From Misgurnus anguillicaudatus (Eukaryota; Chordata; Actinopteri; Cypriniformes; Cobitidae): a DNA stretch of 64,000 nt. The notes under the pieces are model-generated. The model saw only the letters and a list, made by a program, of their open reading frames with translations, ran no database searches and was not told the DNA's origin. The translations under genes were made by a program, and so were the position numbers. Location of the stretch: the NCBI RefSeq assembly GCF_027580225.2, contig NC_073346.2, positions 12,798,001 to 12,862,000 of the forward strand, read 5' to 3'. Shown here piece after piece: positions 35,441 to 47,526 of the stretch (position 1 is its first letter; each line of letters begins with the position of its first letter).

Positions 35441-35480
35441 GCACACACACACACAGACAGACAGACAAACAGACAGACAG
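35441..35480 (+). repeat. (AC)n/(AGAC)n microsatellite
   Basis: An AC run of about 7 units turns into ACAG repeats. Confidence 0.9.
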
Positions 35481-36190
35481 TTTCATTTAATCAATTCATT
35501 TCACTGCCCGCAGCAAAACCAGAGCAAATTACATTCTCAGTGAAAATCTGCTAGGTGCAATTAACTTTTTCACTCCAAAAGACAGATCAATAGGAGTGGA
35601 GCTGCTGACACTGTGATTCTGTACGTGTAGTTCATGGAGTTCAAACTCTAAAGCCCTTTGAGAACATTTTGCCATGGTTATTATTCACTCCCATAGACTG
35701 TGGTGAAAGAAAAACTTCATTAAATAATTAAAGAGGTCCATGGTTTCATACTGTGGTTTTTATTATACTCATTTACTTTTCATTCGGTTGCAGTGCTTGA
35801 TTTAAAGATATCCAGGCAGCTGTTGGATTGGCTTTACTGTAGTGTTATAAGTGTATGAGTCTAATGCATGAGACATGTTTAGAAGAAACACAAATTTTGT
35901 TTAAATAATTTAAAAAAGAGGAACAAATAAAAATGAGAAATTTACTTTTATATGTTGTATAAACATATTGTGTGTTGCCTGTGTGTGTGTTCACTGTAAA
36001 AAATGCAGCATGAAGTTAAAACAACTTGGTTTTGCAAGTCAATTCAAAATCTACTCTTTTAAGTTTTGGCTTGTGATAAGTTGACATAACTTTTTATTAA
36101 ACTAAAAAACGTTTTTATTTTTTTATTAAACTACTTTTTTTATTAGACTTTAGGTTTATAGCTTAACCAAAATTGTATAACTTATTTTGT

Positions 36191-36428
36191 TTAAGGCGGG
36201 GTGCGTGATCTCTGAAAGCCAATGTTGATATTTGAAATCACCTAAACAAACACGCCCCTACCCCAATAGAATCTGGATGTTCTTTTGATAGACCCGCCCC
36301 ACACATACGCAACCCAGGCAACGATGTCAGTTAGTAGACACTCCCTTACTGCTGATTGGCTACAAGTGTGTTTTTGTACTCGGCCTAACTCCCATTTGCT
36401 TTTCAAAAATCATGCACCCCGCCTTTAA
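36191..36428. mobile_element. TTAA-bounded MITE, family A copy 2
   Basis: TTAAGGCGGGGTGCGTGATC at the left and CATGCACCCCGCCT plus TTAA at the right, in the same orientation as the copy at 5506. The left end has lost one A. Confidence 0.75.
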
Positions 36429-36890
36429 GTTAAGGTAACATAAAAATATATATTGATTTGACATAATTTTTAAAGTGTACACAGCCACCTTGTAGTGATA
36501 AAAATCATAAAACCTAAACAGTATCATGGGATAAGCTTTTGGCGTTTTCTTTATTTTTTTTTTATGTTTTTTTTCAAGGATTACCCCTTGAGATGAACCA
36601 TCTCAGTTTCGAGGGGGTCCTTTACAATACAGTTTTCTGTGCAAACTGACATCACATTGCACAGACCCCGCCCACAACTGTCCAAAGACCAGTTAGGTCA
36701 TCATTTCTACACACTGTAAAAAAGATTTGCTGCCTTAAATTTATTTACAAGATTTACAAGTTATTTTAACTTACTATTATTTATCTTGACTACAAATGAG
36801 TTGTAACAATAACTTCTAAAATATAGTTGAAATATGTTGCAGAAACTCATCTGTAGTCAAGATAAATAATAGTAAGTTGAAATGAGTTGA

Positions 36891-37282
36891 TTAAAGGGTG
36901 CAGTGTGTAAATGTTAGTGGCATCTAGTGGTGAGGTTGCGAATTGCAACCAATGACTCAGTCCACTGCTCACTCCTCGCTTTTGAAACGCATAGAGAAGC
37001 TACGGTAGCCGCCACCGGAAAAACATGTAATCGTCGGAGACAACTTGGTAAAAAAAGTTTGTCCGTGAAGGGCTTCTGTAGAAACACAGCGGCACAAAAT
37101 GACGACTACTTCCACGTAAGGGGACCCTCTGTGTATGTAGATAAAACGACTCATTCTAAGGTAATAAAAACATTACGGTTCATTATAAAAAGGTCTTTAT
37201 ACACCCCGGATAATTTAGTTTTGTATATTATTTTGCATTTCTGTCAAATGATCCTTCTAAAAATTACACACTGCACCTTTAA
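36891..37282. mobile_element. TTAA-bounded MITE, family C copy 1
   Basis: TTAA then AGGGTGCAGTGTGTAAAT at the left; ATTACACACTGCACCT then TTAA at the right. It inserted next to a short hairpin (acttactattatttatcttg and its complement, 36769-36877). Confidence 0.8.
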
Positions 37283-38729
37283 ATCCCAGTCGATTAGACA
37301 AAAAATTAAGGAAGCAAATTTTTTTACAGTTTTAAATCTTGACATAATCCTTTACTGCACATTCAGTATGAACAATAAAATAAGGTGATTGTCTAATTAA
37401 AATATAAAGTATGTTTTTGTTATATATAACAGTAAACGTGGAAAAAGCAGCTCAATTGCATTTAAAGAGACACACACAAAAATAGCACTTATTCCTGCAC
37501 ACCTAAAAAAGAACCAAAAGATCAAATGAGGCCTCTTCATCTCTAAGTACTCATTATAATAAAATTATGCAAATGTCATGAATAAGATGAACCTGCTTTC
37601 TAAAAAATATTAGTTTATTTATAGCCCAATAGTTTGTTCTCTCCTATATTTACCATAGAGTAATTTGAAGTACTCACATCCCCTTAATTTAACCAGGTGT
37701 GGGATAATAAATAAATAAATAAATATAATTATATATATTTAGATATCTGCACACAGTTCTTCTCCATTTATTTATAAAAATAAAAAGTGGCAACGCTTTG
37801 ATCCCTCCTATATTTACCCAACCATGAGTGCTACAAACACACAGATCTTCCGACAGCCTATCAAATGAGCTTTTTCGAAAATATGAATTAATCTATTAGC
37901 AAAATGAGTAACACATTTCTCGCTCTTAGACACTATCTATACAGTATTGAAAGTCAGTTTTTCTTCGATGTACATGGATTTAGATCTCAGGAGACACATC
38001 CTACTTCCTTCCTCTGGGCTAAAACCACACCATGATGAGTGAAAGCTGAAGTTTAAACAAAGCCGGACAATGTGTCCTATAGTACACTCTTAACTGGGGT
38101 GGATTTTCTGGATTTTAATGAAGGTCCACATGGGCGTTTCTGGTATTATTGACTAGACATGTCAGTATTGATTATGTGGGAAGGAGGCAGGGGGTTTTAA
38201 AAGCTTTAAAGCTTTTGCAACACCAACGTACTATCACTCATGTTAACAACTGCACACAAATACAAGAGCAAGATCAGGGTCAGTAAATCATTAGATATTG
38301 AACAGCCTTTGATTCAACAAAATCACAGTAATGAAAGATACAATCCCTGTCCCCTAATCATTTATTTATAGTTTGTCAATTTTCTCTCTGTATGGTAAGG
38401 TTGGCTGCGTTGACTTTATTTCCCTCAACATCGCTGAAGGTTAGCATGGGACATGTCACATTCTCGTGAGCTTTAGCAAGTTGACACTTTGCCTCAGAGG
38501 ACCGGCTTGTTCCACTTCCTATGACGTCGGTCGAGCAATGAAGCGAAAGCAGTCTGAATACGACAAGGTCCATCATGGCATCGCAAACATTTTTGCACTT
38601 TTTTCCACTCTCTGCTGAAACTGAATGGTGTTCTGTGCTTTCCATTGCTTGGTCCTGCTTACATTTCATTTGTAGACTAGAAACAATGCAGCAACTTTAT
38701 TCAAACTTAGTTAAATTTTCACATTTACA

Positions 38730-39080
38730 TTAAAGGTGCAGTGTGCAATTTTTAGAAGAATCTCTTGACACAAATGCATAATAATATACAGAACTATATC
38801 ATTAGGGGTCTATAGAGACCTTTCATAATGCACCGTTATGTTTTTATCTACATACACAGAGGGTCCCCTTACATGGAAGCCGCCATTTTGTGCCACCATG
38901 TTTCTACAGAAGCCCTTAACGGACAAACTTTTTTTACTCAATTGTCTCAGACGATGACATTTGTCTGGTGGTGGCTAACGTAGCTTCTCTATGCATTTCA
39001 AAAGCGAGGGGTGAGCAGTGGACTGAGCCGTTGGTTGCAATGCGCTACATCACTACTAGATGCCGCGAGCAACTTTAATG
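38730..39080. mobile_element. TTAA-bounded MITE, family C copy 2 (inverted, right end decayed)
   Basis: TTAA then AGGTGCAGTGTGCAATTTTT. The interior (cacagagggtccccttac, gcttctctatgcatttcaaa) is the reverse complement of the 36891 copy. The far end, near aactttaat at 39075, is no longer a clean terminus. Another truncated copy starts at 60330 and a fragment is at 46500-46590. Confidence 0.7.
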
Positions 39081-39348
39081 TGATTGTGTGGCCCATTTAC
39101 ACGGGATAAGCAAAGCCTGTGATTTTACTTAGATTTACTGACTTCTCTCCTGGATATGATGTTTAGGCTTTGCAACACCTTGTCCTATACACGCAATGGC
39201 GCTGCACGCGATAAAAGGTACCTTTACCATGTTTCTGTACTAATCAGCTGTTTCGCGAAGCTGGCACGTCCAGCGTCAGTGGGTTCTATTTTAGAAACAA
39301 TTTTGCGATGTAATGGCTGACAGCTCCGCCTAAATTCAGAGATCTTCT

Positions 39349-40986
39349 CAGGGCTCCAGACTGCGACCAAATGGTCGCATTTTGCGACCAAAATTTGAGA
39401 GTGTGTGACTGAATTTTACATCCAGTCACACATGTGCGACCAGTAAATTTGCCTCCCCCACCCTCCGTATTTTTTATACATTAAACGTGGAAGGGGCACG
39501 TCAATGATCAATGTAATGAGAAATGAAATAATCAATGAGACGCAAGGGCACGCAAATACACACACAGCAGGGGTCTCCAACACGTCGCTCGCGATCTACC
39601 TGTAAGTTAATTGCAGGTAGCTCGCTCGTGGGTTTATTTATTTATTTTCTGTGGTTATGGCGGCATTTGGATGTCTGGTTAGTCTTACAACCGCCTGTGG
39701 TAGTAAAGACTGGGTGCGTGTTTGACGTTGCGTTGAGCTGTGTAGACTTGCGTGTATGACATCAGTAATTTAACATGTATGATTCAAAAACAGTGCTTCT
39801 CCTAAACTGACGAGGGGTTTCAATTTAAAGCATGCGCGCAGCATGTCTCTCTCAATGCTTGTTACATACTCGCGCCAGTTTCCGCATTGCAAGACTTTGC
39901 GCGTGCGTCTTCCACAACAGACAAAAGGTGTTTAAACCTGACGCACACGCGCAGCCTGTGTCTCTATGCTTATTAAATACTCACGCCCGTTTCCGCATTG
40001 CAAGACTTCACACCCGCGTCTCTCAAACGGATGATGCGTTAAAACTTTACACACACACACGCCCAACAATGCTTACAAGCCTGGCTTCTTATCTAAAACA
40101 AACTGAAATACCACTTAACTTGGTTGCTAATGTCACTTGAATGAAATGGCATGACATTTAACGCATTTGGATTTTATATTCATTTTAAAAATCCCAAATG
40201 TAGCTATTTAATATTTTGATAGTTATGAAGTGGAGTATTACAGTTCTTTGTTTACAATAAAACAAACATGCATTCAAATCTTTCCAGTTAAACTCAGTCA
40301 CCCATTTAAATATTTTAACTTGTTGTTAAAGTTGCAGCTATAATGAACCTACTTATTTAAATACTGTTACAGTGTTAATTTCATTAATATGTGTAAAAAT
40401 AATATGCAAAGTGTTTTCTCTTAAAATACATTCTTCTGATACACGTGTACACAGAAACTCATACTGAATTTGAGAGGTATGATACATTATCTAAGAGATT
40501 TAGGTATTACGTGACACAAGTAGCTCTCGACCACTTTTATTTTTTAGAAAGTATAGCTCTTCAATGAAAAAAGGTTGGAGACCCCTGGTCTACAGTGTCA
40601 CTGTCGGATGATGATGCAGAGTTACATACATTTAAGTATTTTTTGTAGCTGTGAAATGACCGAAAGGTTACTAAGCACTTTGTTACTAAGCACTTTTTTA
40701 TTCTGAATGTATGGTATTTTGTTTACTATTTGTACTGTCATGGCAGTGATGGTGCTGTCAGTTTACCGTGTTGTTGCATCTTCAAAAGTGCAGAATAAAA
40801 TGTGACACTGAATTTGTAATTTCTGCATCTATTATTAAAGAATTTATTAGTAATACAGTGGAAATTAGTAGATTTGGTTAGCATGTTGATTTACGTTGTG
40901 CGCCCCTAAATTTTCTGGTTGTGCCCCTAAAATTTTCAGTTGGGGGCCACTGTGCTCCTAGTGAAAAAAGTTAGTCTGGAGCCCTG
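39349..40986. mobile_element. hAT-like element, 1.6 kb, host of a nested hAT
   Basis: CAGGGCTCCAGACTGCGACC at the left and TAGTCTGGAGCCCTG at the right. Flanks share only CTTCT, so the duplication is not convincingly 8 bp. The interior includes the hAT at 39568-40587. Confidence 0.65.
39568..40587. mobile_element. hAT element, 1.0 kb, nested
   Basis: CAGGGGTCTCCAAC at the left and GTTGGAGACCCCTG at the right are perfect complements. Flanking octamers ACACACAG and GTCTACAG agree at 5 of 8. Two tandem copies of about 115 bp lie within it (39835-39950 and 39950-40065, sharing tttccgcattgcaagactt). Confidence 0.75.
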
Positions 40987-41330
40987 CTTCTCATTTCTAC
41001 ACTTAAAAAAGATTTGTTGGTTCAACCTAAAAAGTATGTTACCTGGTTGCCTTAAAATTTTGGTAACACTTTACTTAAAGGGGTGTTCATAAGGCTGACA
41101 TGACACATTCATAATCATGACATGACACATGCTATGAACATGAAGGAGATTTTTATGCACGTTTATGACAACTGTCATTAAGTGTCATTATTATATAATT
41201 TTTTAATGCAAAGATGACATGGTTTGAGATGTCTTTGTTATGACAACTTGACATTAACCAATACATCATAACTTTTCATAACAACTTGACATTACCAAGA
41301 CAACATAACTGACCAGTTTTTACCAGTGAT

Positions 41331-41615
41331 ACAAATATAATTTGTCATTTAAATGTAATTAAGTTTTAATACTCTGTCAAATAGTTTTATAACGGTGTCA
41401 TGAATATTTTTCTTGACCTCAACTACAGTGGTACAAATATAATTTGTCATTTCAATGTCATTAAGTTTTAATACTCTATCATATAGTTTTATAACAGCAT
41501 CATTAACATTTTTCTTGACCTCAACTACAGTGGTACAAATATAATTTGTCATTTAAATGTCATTAAGTGTTAATACTCTGTCATATAGTTTTATAACAGT
41601 GTCATGAATATTCTT
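41331..41615 (+). repeat. 102-bp tandem repeat, about 2.8 copies
   Basis: The block ACAAATATAATTTGTCATTT starts at 41331, 41433 and 41535, each followed by ATTAAGTTTTAATACTCTGT-like sequence. The preceding 41060-41330 is related GACATGAC-type low-complexity sequence, possibly the rest of one MITE. Confidence 0.9.
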
Positions 41616-42597
41616 CAGTTCATAATATTTTTTTTAAGTTTCCTCTGTGTGTTTAAGAAATAAAATCTATAATCCAATAATAATAATAATAATAATTAAA
41701 GTTGATAAAATTATATTTAATTGCATTTGGAGACAGATTCACCTAAAATTAAATGAAAACAGTACACTAATGGGTTAAGCCATGCAGTATTGGGTCCATA
41801 TCGCATGGAAAACAGTTGTTTACATTAAATTAATTAATTCAATTAATTAAAAATTTTGTTAGTTTTTTCTTGTATTGTCAGAAAATTTCAGAACCCTCTG
41901 TGTGAGGAAGAACAAGTTCTGTTAGTTTTTAGTCCGTTTTTTATGCATTGTGCACATATATAAATTTAAATATAAGCTTTTGACGTGAAATAAATTTTTG
42001 ACGTAAAACATACTTTTTAAAGCTGAACCAACTTGTTTTTTACAGTGTATTTTAAATCTTGACATAATGTATTACCACACATTCACTATGAATAATAAAG
42101 GTGACTGTCTTATTAAAATCAAAGTATGTTTTTGGTAAAGATAACAGTAAACGGGGAGGGAAGCAGCAGCTCATTTGGATTTAAAAGAGACACACACAAA
42201 AACAGCACCTTTTTTGATTCTCATAAGAAGTGGATGGGTGTCTCTGTACTGTATGTGCGATCAACTGCAGTGCAAGAGGCGCGGACATAAAAAAGCGCAC
42301 AGGTAACATCAGCCTTAAAAAATTATAAACGACCCTGCCAAATCCTGGCAAAATTACAGAGATGCCAATTCGCACGGGACTAATATTATCAAAGAACCTC
42401 GCTGTGCGGCGAAATATGGTAGGTCATTTGCGGGAGAATTTATATTTTACAAATTACAGCATAGGTGTCATTTATACTGGGGACGCTGGGGACATGTCCC
42501 CACCACTTTTTGAAATGGCTGATTTTGTCCCCACCACTTTTTGAAAGCATTTGATTAAAATGTTCTGAAAAATCAAGCAATACCTGTGCGACTTAAA

Positions 42598-44520
42598 CTG
42601 CAAAAATGACTTTCTTACTTAGTATTTTTGTCTTGTTTTCAGTAGAAATATCTAAAAATTCTTAAATTAAGATGCTTTTAATTAAGATGAAAATAAGTCT
42701 AGTTTTTATACAAAACATATACAATTTAAGTGAATTTGTGATTAAAACAACCAAAAATATCTTCCAATGGGGTGAGAAAAAAATCTTAAAATAAGATTTA
42801 TTTTTTCTTAAACACTTAATTTAAGCAGGGGCGCCGTAAGGGGGTGAAAAGTTAGGACGATTCTAAGGGCCCATGAACTTTTGAGGGCCCCAGCCAAGGA
42901 CTGTGCCGCAAACGCAACCCCCTTAAGCTGAGCCCTCTTAGCTCCGCCCCGTCTTTACTCTCTGCGTGTTAGCGCCGTCTTCAATCCACGGTCTCACAGT
43001 GCGTGTGAACTTCACAAGAGAGCAAGGTGTGTGTATTTACTGCTATTTGCTATGATATCTGCATATGTGCGCTTCCTTACTATAAATGCAGTTTACACAA
43101 TGTGACGCTGGAGCAATACAATGCAGTTTTCTTTCCACTGTAAAGTCTTCGCTCTGTTCACCCCAGTTAAAAAAAAACACAAGGTAATTTAGGTTCCCTG
43201 TTTTGTGTTATGATTCTAACGTGAAGTCAGCCCTTATAAGCTGTTTTAATTAACGTAGCCCGTATAAGCTAATTAACATAAACTAGAAATGCGATCGGTT
43301 ACACACTTCAATGTTTTGCAACGCAATATGCCAAAGAAGGATTTTTATGCAGTCGTGAATCGAGTTGATTGTGATCAAACTGAAATGCAACTAAGGCTAA
43401 ACTAGTCCAGTTATGTATATTAAAGCTTCTCACCTTACAACAGGTTTAAGAAATCTATGGAAATCTATGTCGTAATCTGTTATAGTTGTCATTCATTTCA
43501 TTTTAGAGCACCGTTGATTAAAAAACAGTCTGAAGAATCATTTAATAACAGTATAGCTGTTTTCTCAAGTTCACAGTTTCAATGATCTGTCGTTATTTTT
43601 GCTTTACTGAAGCTGCTGGTGTGTGAAACTTGTTCTTTACCTTATAAATAATGCTAATAATTATAATACAGGCTTTGGTCAAGCATTTTTGACCCACGGT
43701 TCTTAACCGGGCATAATGTAAATGTATAGAAAAGATGCATTGTTGTTGTTCGCCATTTTTAAATGTTACAATGTTAACAGCTCAAGTATACAGCATGTCA
43801 CTGAGACTGCCTGTGAAAATCAGACTAAAGTCTCAAATCTTATTGTGAAGTAAAAAGCATCACAGTTTAATTTCAAGCATTAATTTAACTATGATTTCAA
43901 TCGCTGACATGACATTACTCATGTCAATATTAAAGATATCAAGTTTATATTTTCACAAAATGTTCTTTACATTATGTAGGATGAATTTATGTGGGAAACA
44001 GTAAATCACAAATAAATACTTCAGCTGGGTTTTCACAGGCATTGTCACATTTATCTTTAATCTTTAAAAACGTTGCATTTTCTCTGAATATTCGATGAAT
44101 GTACTGTATTTTTCAATTAAATTTAAATTGCACTATAAATTATCTTAGCTGCAGACATTGTAGGTGTCTATAAATACTTATAATTGTGGTCATTACAATA
44201 GCAAAATAAATAGTTCTGTATTATTAAATTACAGACAATGATTTTGAATAGCTACAGTAGGTTGGATTGTATGTTTGGTGCGAAATGGGTATGGTGGGGG
44301 CCTGACCCCCTATTCTTTCATAGGGCCCAAAATTGCTAGCGGCGCCCCTGAATTTAAGCAAAATTTTCTCACCCCATTGGCAGATAATTTTGCCTTTTTT
44401 AACTAAACTTATATTTTTACGTCATTTTGCTCATCAAGAAAATACATTTTGATTTAAGAATTTTTTTATATTTCTACTGAAAACAAGACAAAAATACTAA
44501 GTAAGAAAGATTTTTAAGAA
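42598..44520. mobile_element. Foldback MITE (TTGTCTTGTTTTCAGTA family) split by a hAT
   Basis: CTTACTTAGTATTTTTGTCT at the left and its complement AGACAAAAATACTAAGTAAG at the right. The halves match as arms of a hairpin when the hAT at 42836-44350 is removed. A second, intact copy follows directly at 44521-44908. Confidence 0.75.
42836..44350. mobile_element. hAT element, 1.5 kb
   Basis: CAGGGGCGCCGTAAGGG at the left and TAGCGGCGCCCCTG at the right, flanked by the perfect 8-bp duplication AATTTAAG at 42828-42835 and 44351-44358. No intact transposase frame is seen. The interior around 43880-44060 resembles 2630-2940. Confidence 0.9.
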
Positions 44521-44908
44521 AAAAAAAATATTAGTATTTTGTCTTGTTTTCAGTAAAAATATATATAAAATTCTTACATTAATATAAAATAAGTCTAGTT
44601 TTTAGACCAAAATTATCAAATTTAAGTGATTTTGAGCATAAAACAAGCAAAAAATCTTGAACTTTTCTTGAATTCAGTGTTTAAGAAAAATGTTCAAGAT
44701 TTTTTTTGCTTACCCCATTGGCAGTTTTTTTTTCTTGTTTAATGCACAAAATCACTTAAATGTGATATTTTTGGTCTAAAAACTAGACTTATTTTCTTGG
44801 GTCATTTTGCTCATCAAGAAAAAGCATCTTAATTTAAGAACTTTTAGATATTTTTACTGAAAACAAGACAAAAAAACTAAGATTTCTTGAAAATCATTTT
44901 TTGTAGTG
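44521..44908. mobile_element. Foldback MITE (TTGTCTTGTTTTCAGTA family), intact copy
   Basis: TTAGTATTTTGTCTTGTTTT at the left and AAAACAAGACAAAAAAACTAA at the right form a hairpin. The arms share ttaagtgattttgagca-type blocks with their complements. Confidence 0.7.
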
Positions 44909-45596
44909 TACGACTGGTTTTGTGGTCCAGGGTCACATATGTTGCGTTGTATGCTTATGGTGTGTTTTCTTTTATATATGTAATGAATTTCATTGTAATC
45001 ATCAACTTAACGTTCTCCTTTACAGTATGGTGCTTTGGCACTGCTCGGTTGAGCTGGTGTTGCAGGGACTGTTACATGTGCAGTCGACATTGTTGAGGGT
45101 TTTATACTGAGTATTTTTGTGTTGTTGACTGGCCTACGCTATGCCCATTTTTGATGTGCCGTTATTCAATATTTTCCCATCCTGCTGTAATGTTTTTTCA
45201 TCTGATCTTTTGTCCCCACCACTTTTCAAACACAAACTGACTCCCCTGAATTACAGAGATGGCTAATAAGCACGGGATTAAGATCACAGATAACCTCCGC
45301 AATTCTTACAAATCACTAGAGGTTAAAACTGTAGTAAAAATGGTTGCCAAAACCAGTGTTAAACCATGGTTAGTGTAGTAAAACAATGGTTTTGCTGAAA
45401 GTAATCAATACACCCAAAAAACAATGTTTACTACACTTTTACCACAATTTAATTTACGTAAGAGTAATCCTGTGTGAATATGGCTTTAGGATAGATCTCT
45501 ACGATCGCATATCTATCATTTTGGCATCTTCAACCACAATCATTACCATTTTCCATTAGACACTTAAACGGTGAGAGCATGGAAAGGCAAAAAACG

Positions 45597-45794
45597 TCAG
45601 ATGTTGTAATGGCTCCATGTAAGCGTTGGCAGCTTGGCCTTTTCCTGGAGTTCACTGTAGTAGATCCTTTCCAAACACTGGCCACTAACAGGGGGTTTCC
45701 ACCGCCACCGCAAGCATCGGCTATTTTCAGAGTCCCTTTGCCCTACAACAGCAGGAGCTTTTCTCCAAACAGCTGTCTTCGCCTTCTCAAGCTG
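45597..45794 (-). CDS. Candidate terminal ANO10 exon (uncertain)
   Basis: Open - strand frame after a plausible acceptor (gcgttcag). It is in the phase (0) required by the donor of the exon at 49695 and runs 65 codons to a TGA. It would begin QLEKAKTAVWRK, loosely like the short charged tail that ends mammalian ANO10 (about 20 residues), but is three times longer. The surrounding 45.56-46.2 kb is one of the few stretches here that is GC-richer and free of recognisable transposon ends, which fits a conserved exon or UTR. Against it: the polypyrimidine tract is only moderate, the later residues resemble nothing I know, and a shorter final exon elsewhere between 27 and 49.6 kb could be the real one. 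Confidence 0.35.
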   Translation of the reverse strand, partial: QLEKAKTAVWRKAPAVVGQRDSENSRCLRWRWKPPVSGQCLERIYYSELQEKAKLPTLTWSHYNI

Positions 45795-47299
45795 CTGAAC
45801 GCATGGAAATAAAGCTACAGTAAACACCGTCATTTGATGCTACCTCATCACTGGCGCTCTCAAACCACTGGACCAAGAAGTCCAGCGGTCTTATATCACA
45901 GACCCAACGTGGTCCGTTTAACTGCGGTCGGCACTTTTGAGCTCTAACAGATCCGGACGAGGCACTTGGACCGATTAGCTGCCGTCCATCACGCTGATGA
46001 AGAGGCTCTGGTCAAGACGCTTCGCCAGCGCTGGCAGAGGGATGAGATGGTGTCGGGTGAAGTTTGCGAACGGGGGAGAGGGAGTAGAAGCCCAGAAACA
46101 TCACGCCTTCAGTCATCCTGAGACATAATCGATACGTGTTTTACGACCTGCATCTCTCGGCTAAATTAAAAGAAATGGTAGACGGATGAACCTTGGATGG
46201 AGTCTGTGCTCTATCATAGCTATAGAAATGCTGATTTGATTTCGCCATGTCTGTGAAAATGTTCTCCTCTCTCAGTGTTTGTCTTTTGTGTGTTGAAATC
46301 AATCACCCTGTCAATGTCTTTTTTCTGTGTACACAATTACAGACTTACAAAAAGCACTGTATCCGAAAAGGTTTTCCCAGTATTATGACTATTTGGGTAG
46401 TTCATTCACAAAAATGACTACAACAAAGTTAGATACTATAAAACTTTTAGTTAAATATGATAAGTGATCTCAATTTAATATGTAATATGTATTTTCTAGC
46501 GGCATCTATCTTTGCGAATTGCAGTCAACCTCAATTCTGAAACGCAATGAGAAGCTACGGTAGCTGCCACAAGACAAACATGTCATCATCTCAGACAACG
46601 AACACATTTGGAGTTATTTTAGTAAATGTCCTTGCTCTTCCAAGATTTATAACGGTAGAAAACAGAGATCAGGGAACAACTTCTGACTTTAAACAGCAAA
46701 AAAGTGCATTTATCCTTTACAGATGTAATCCACACGGCTCCAAGGGGTTAATAAAGGTCTTCTGCAGGTAATCAATGTGATTTTGTATGAAAAATATTTA
46801 TATATTTTACATTTCATAATAAATTTAGTTTTGTTGTTACTGGTTGTCAATGCAAATCTATAATGTAACCGAATAAACTGGCCACATTATAATCCATAGC
46901 AATCGTCAGACAAGGGAGGCCGTATCACACACATCTTATCTGTTGTTAGTGCGGGGAATAAACACAAGGCCACATTAAAGATGACGTTGGATGCCAACAG
47001 TACATGCCAGCTCATTGTTATTCACAATCCAACTGTGCCATATGACCAGACCCATGGCAACGGACTTACCGACTGCGGGCTCGGCTCTGCTGAAATAAAG
47101 CCATCAAATGCGTTAAAGTCAGCCAGTGCTATCGCTTTCTTATGTATCAACAATACTGTATCTAATGTAACATGACCTTTTCTCTTATAGAAGTGGGACA
47201 GGGGTCTGAATATATTATAACAAATACATTCTCAACTTCAGTGAGAAAATCATCGGTCAAGCTGTAATGCTGGGTAACGTTCATATGTCTAAACACTAC

Positions 47300-47490
47300 G
47301 GGGCAGTTTCCAGGACTAGGAGTTATATTAGGAAATTTAAGTAGTTTTTACAAACATATCTTACAAAAAAACATTTGGAAACAAAAAAATAGCACTTGAA
47401 ATATGTTAAGATATGTCAGTGCAAGATTTTTTTAAATTAAGGCAGTTGAAACATGAATTTTTGTCTTAAACTCTTCAGAAAACCGGCCCT
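47300..47490. mobile_element. Degenerate MITE related to 17706-17926
   Basis: GGGCAGTTTCCAGGACTAGG at the left and AAAACCGGCCC at the right. The shared interior atatgttaagatatgtcagt places it in the 17706 family. Confidence 0.6.
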
Positions 47491-47526
47491 CCAGTATACT
47501 GAGTTTGGGTACACATGAATAATCAG

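Larger units (their letters stand above)
42464..45254. mobile_element. Composite region of three nested repeat layers
   Basis: Outer layer: TGTCCCCACCACTTTTTGAA at 42496 and TGTCCCCACCACTTTTCAAA at 45210, in the same orientation. Middle layer: two foldback MITEs with the TTGTCTTGTTTTCAGTA motif (42598-44520 and 44521-44908). Inner layer: the hAT at 42836-44350. A block of about 50 bases (aattacagagatg..cacgggat) occurs just outside both ends, near 42352 and 45252. The outer unit is not classified. Confidence 0.5.
27019..45596. other. Intergenic region between SNRK and ANO10
   Basis: Mostly repeats, listed separately. A 160-bp block is present twice in the same orientation (37330-37487 and 42050-42211). 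I see no gene, RNA or clear repeat in 29740-30350, 34110-35430, 37490-38720 and 45310-45560. Short runs beginning actgtaaaaaa (36000, 36715, 42030) look like fragments of small MITEs. Confidence 0.7.

Noticed and set aside
35660..35720. Possible ANO10 last exon after tttcaccacag on the - strand
   Set aside because: The following text (cccatagactgt) is a common repeat motif and the frame gives no charged tail.
38376..38669. 97-codon - strand frame as the last ANO10 exon
   Set aside because: Its start (L-Q-M-K-C-K-Q) looked tempting, but with the first acceptor it is out of phase with the 49695 exon, and the later residues do not match the family.
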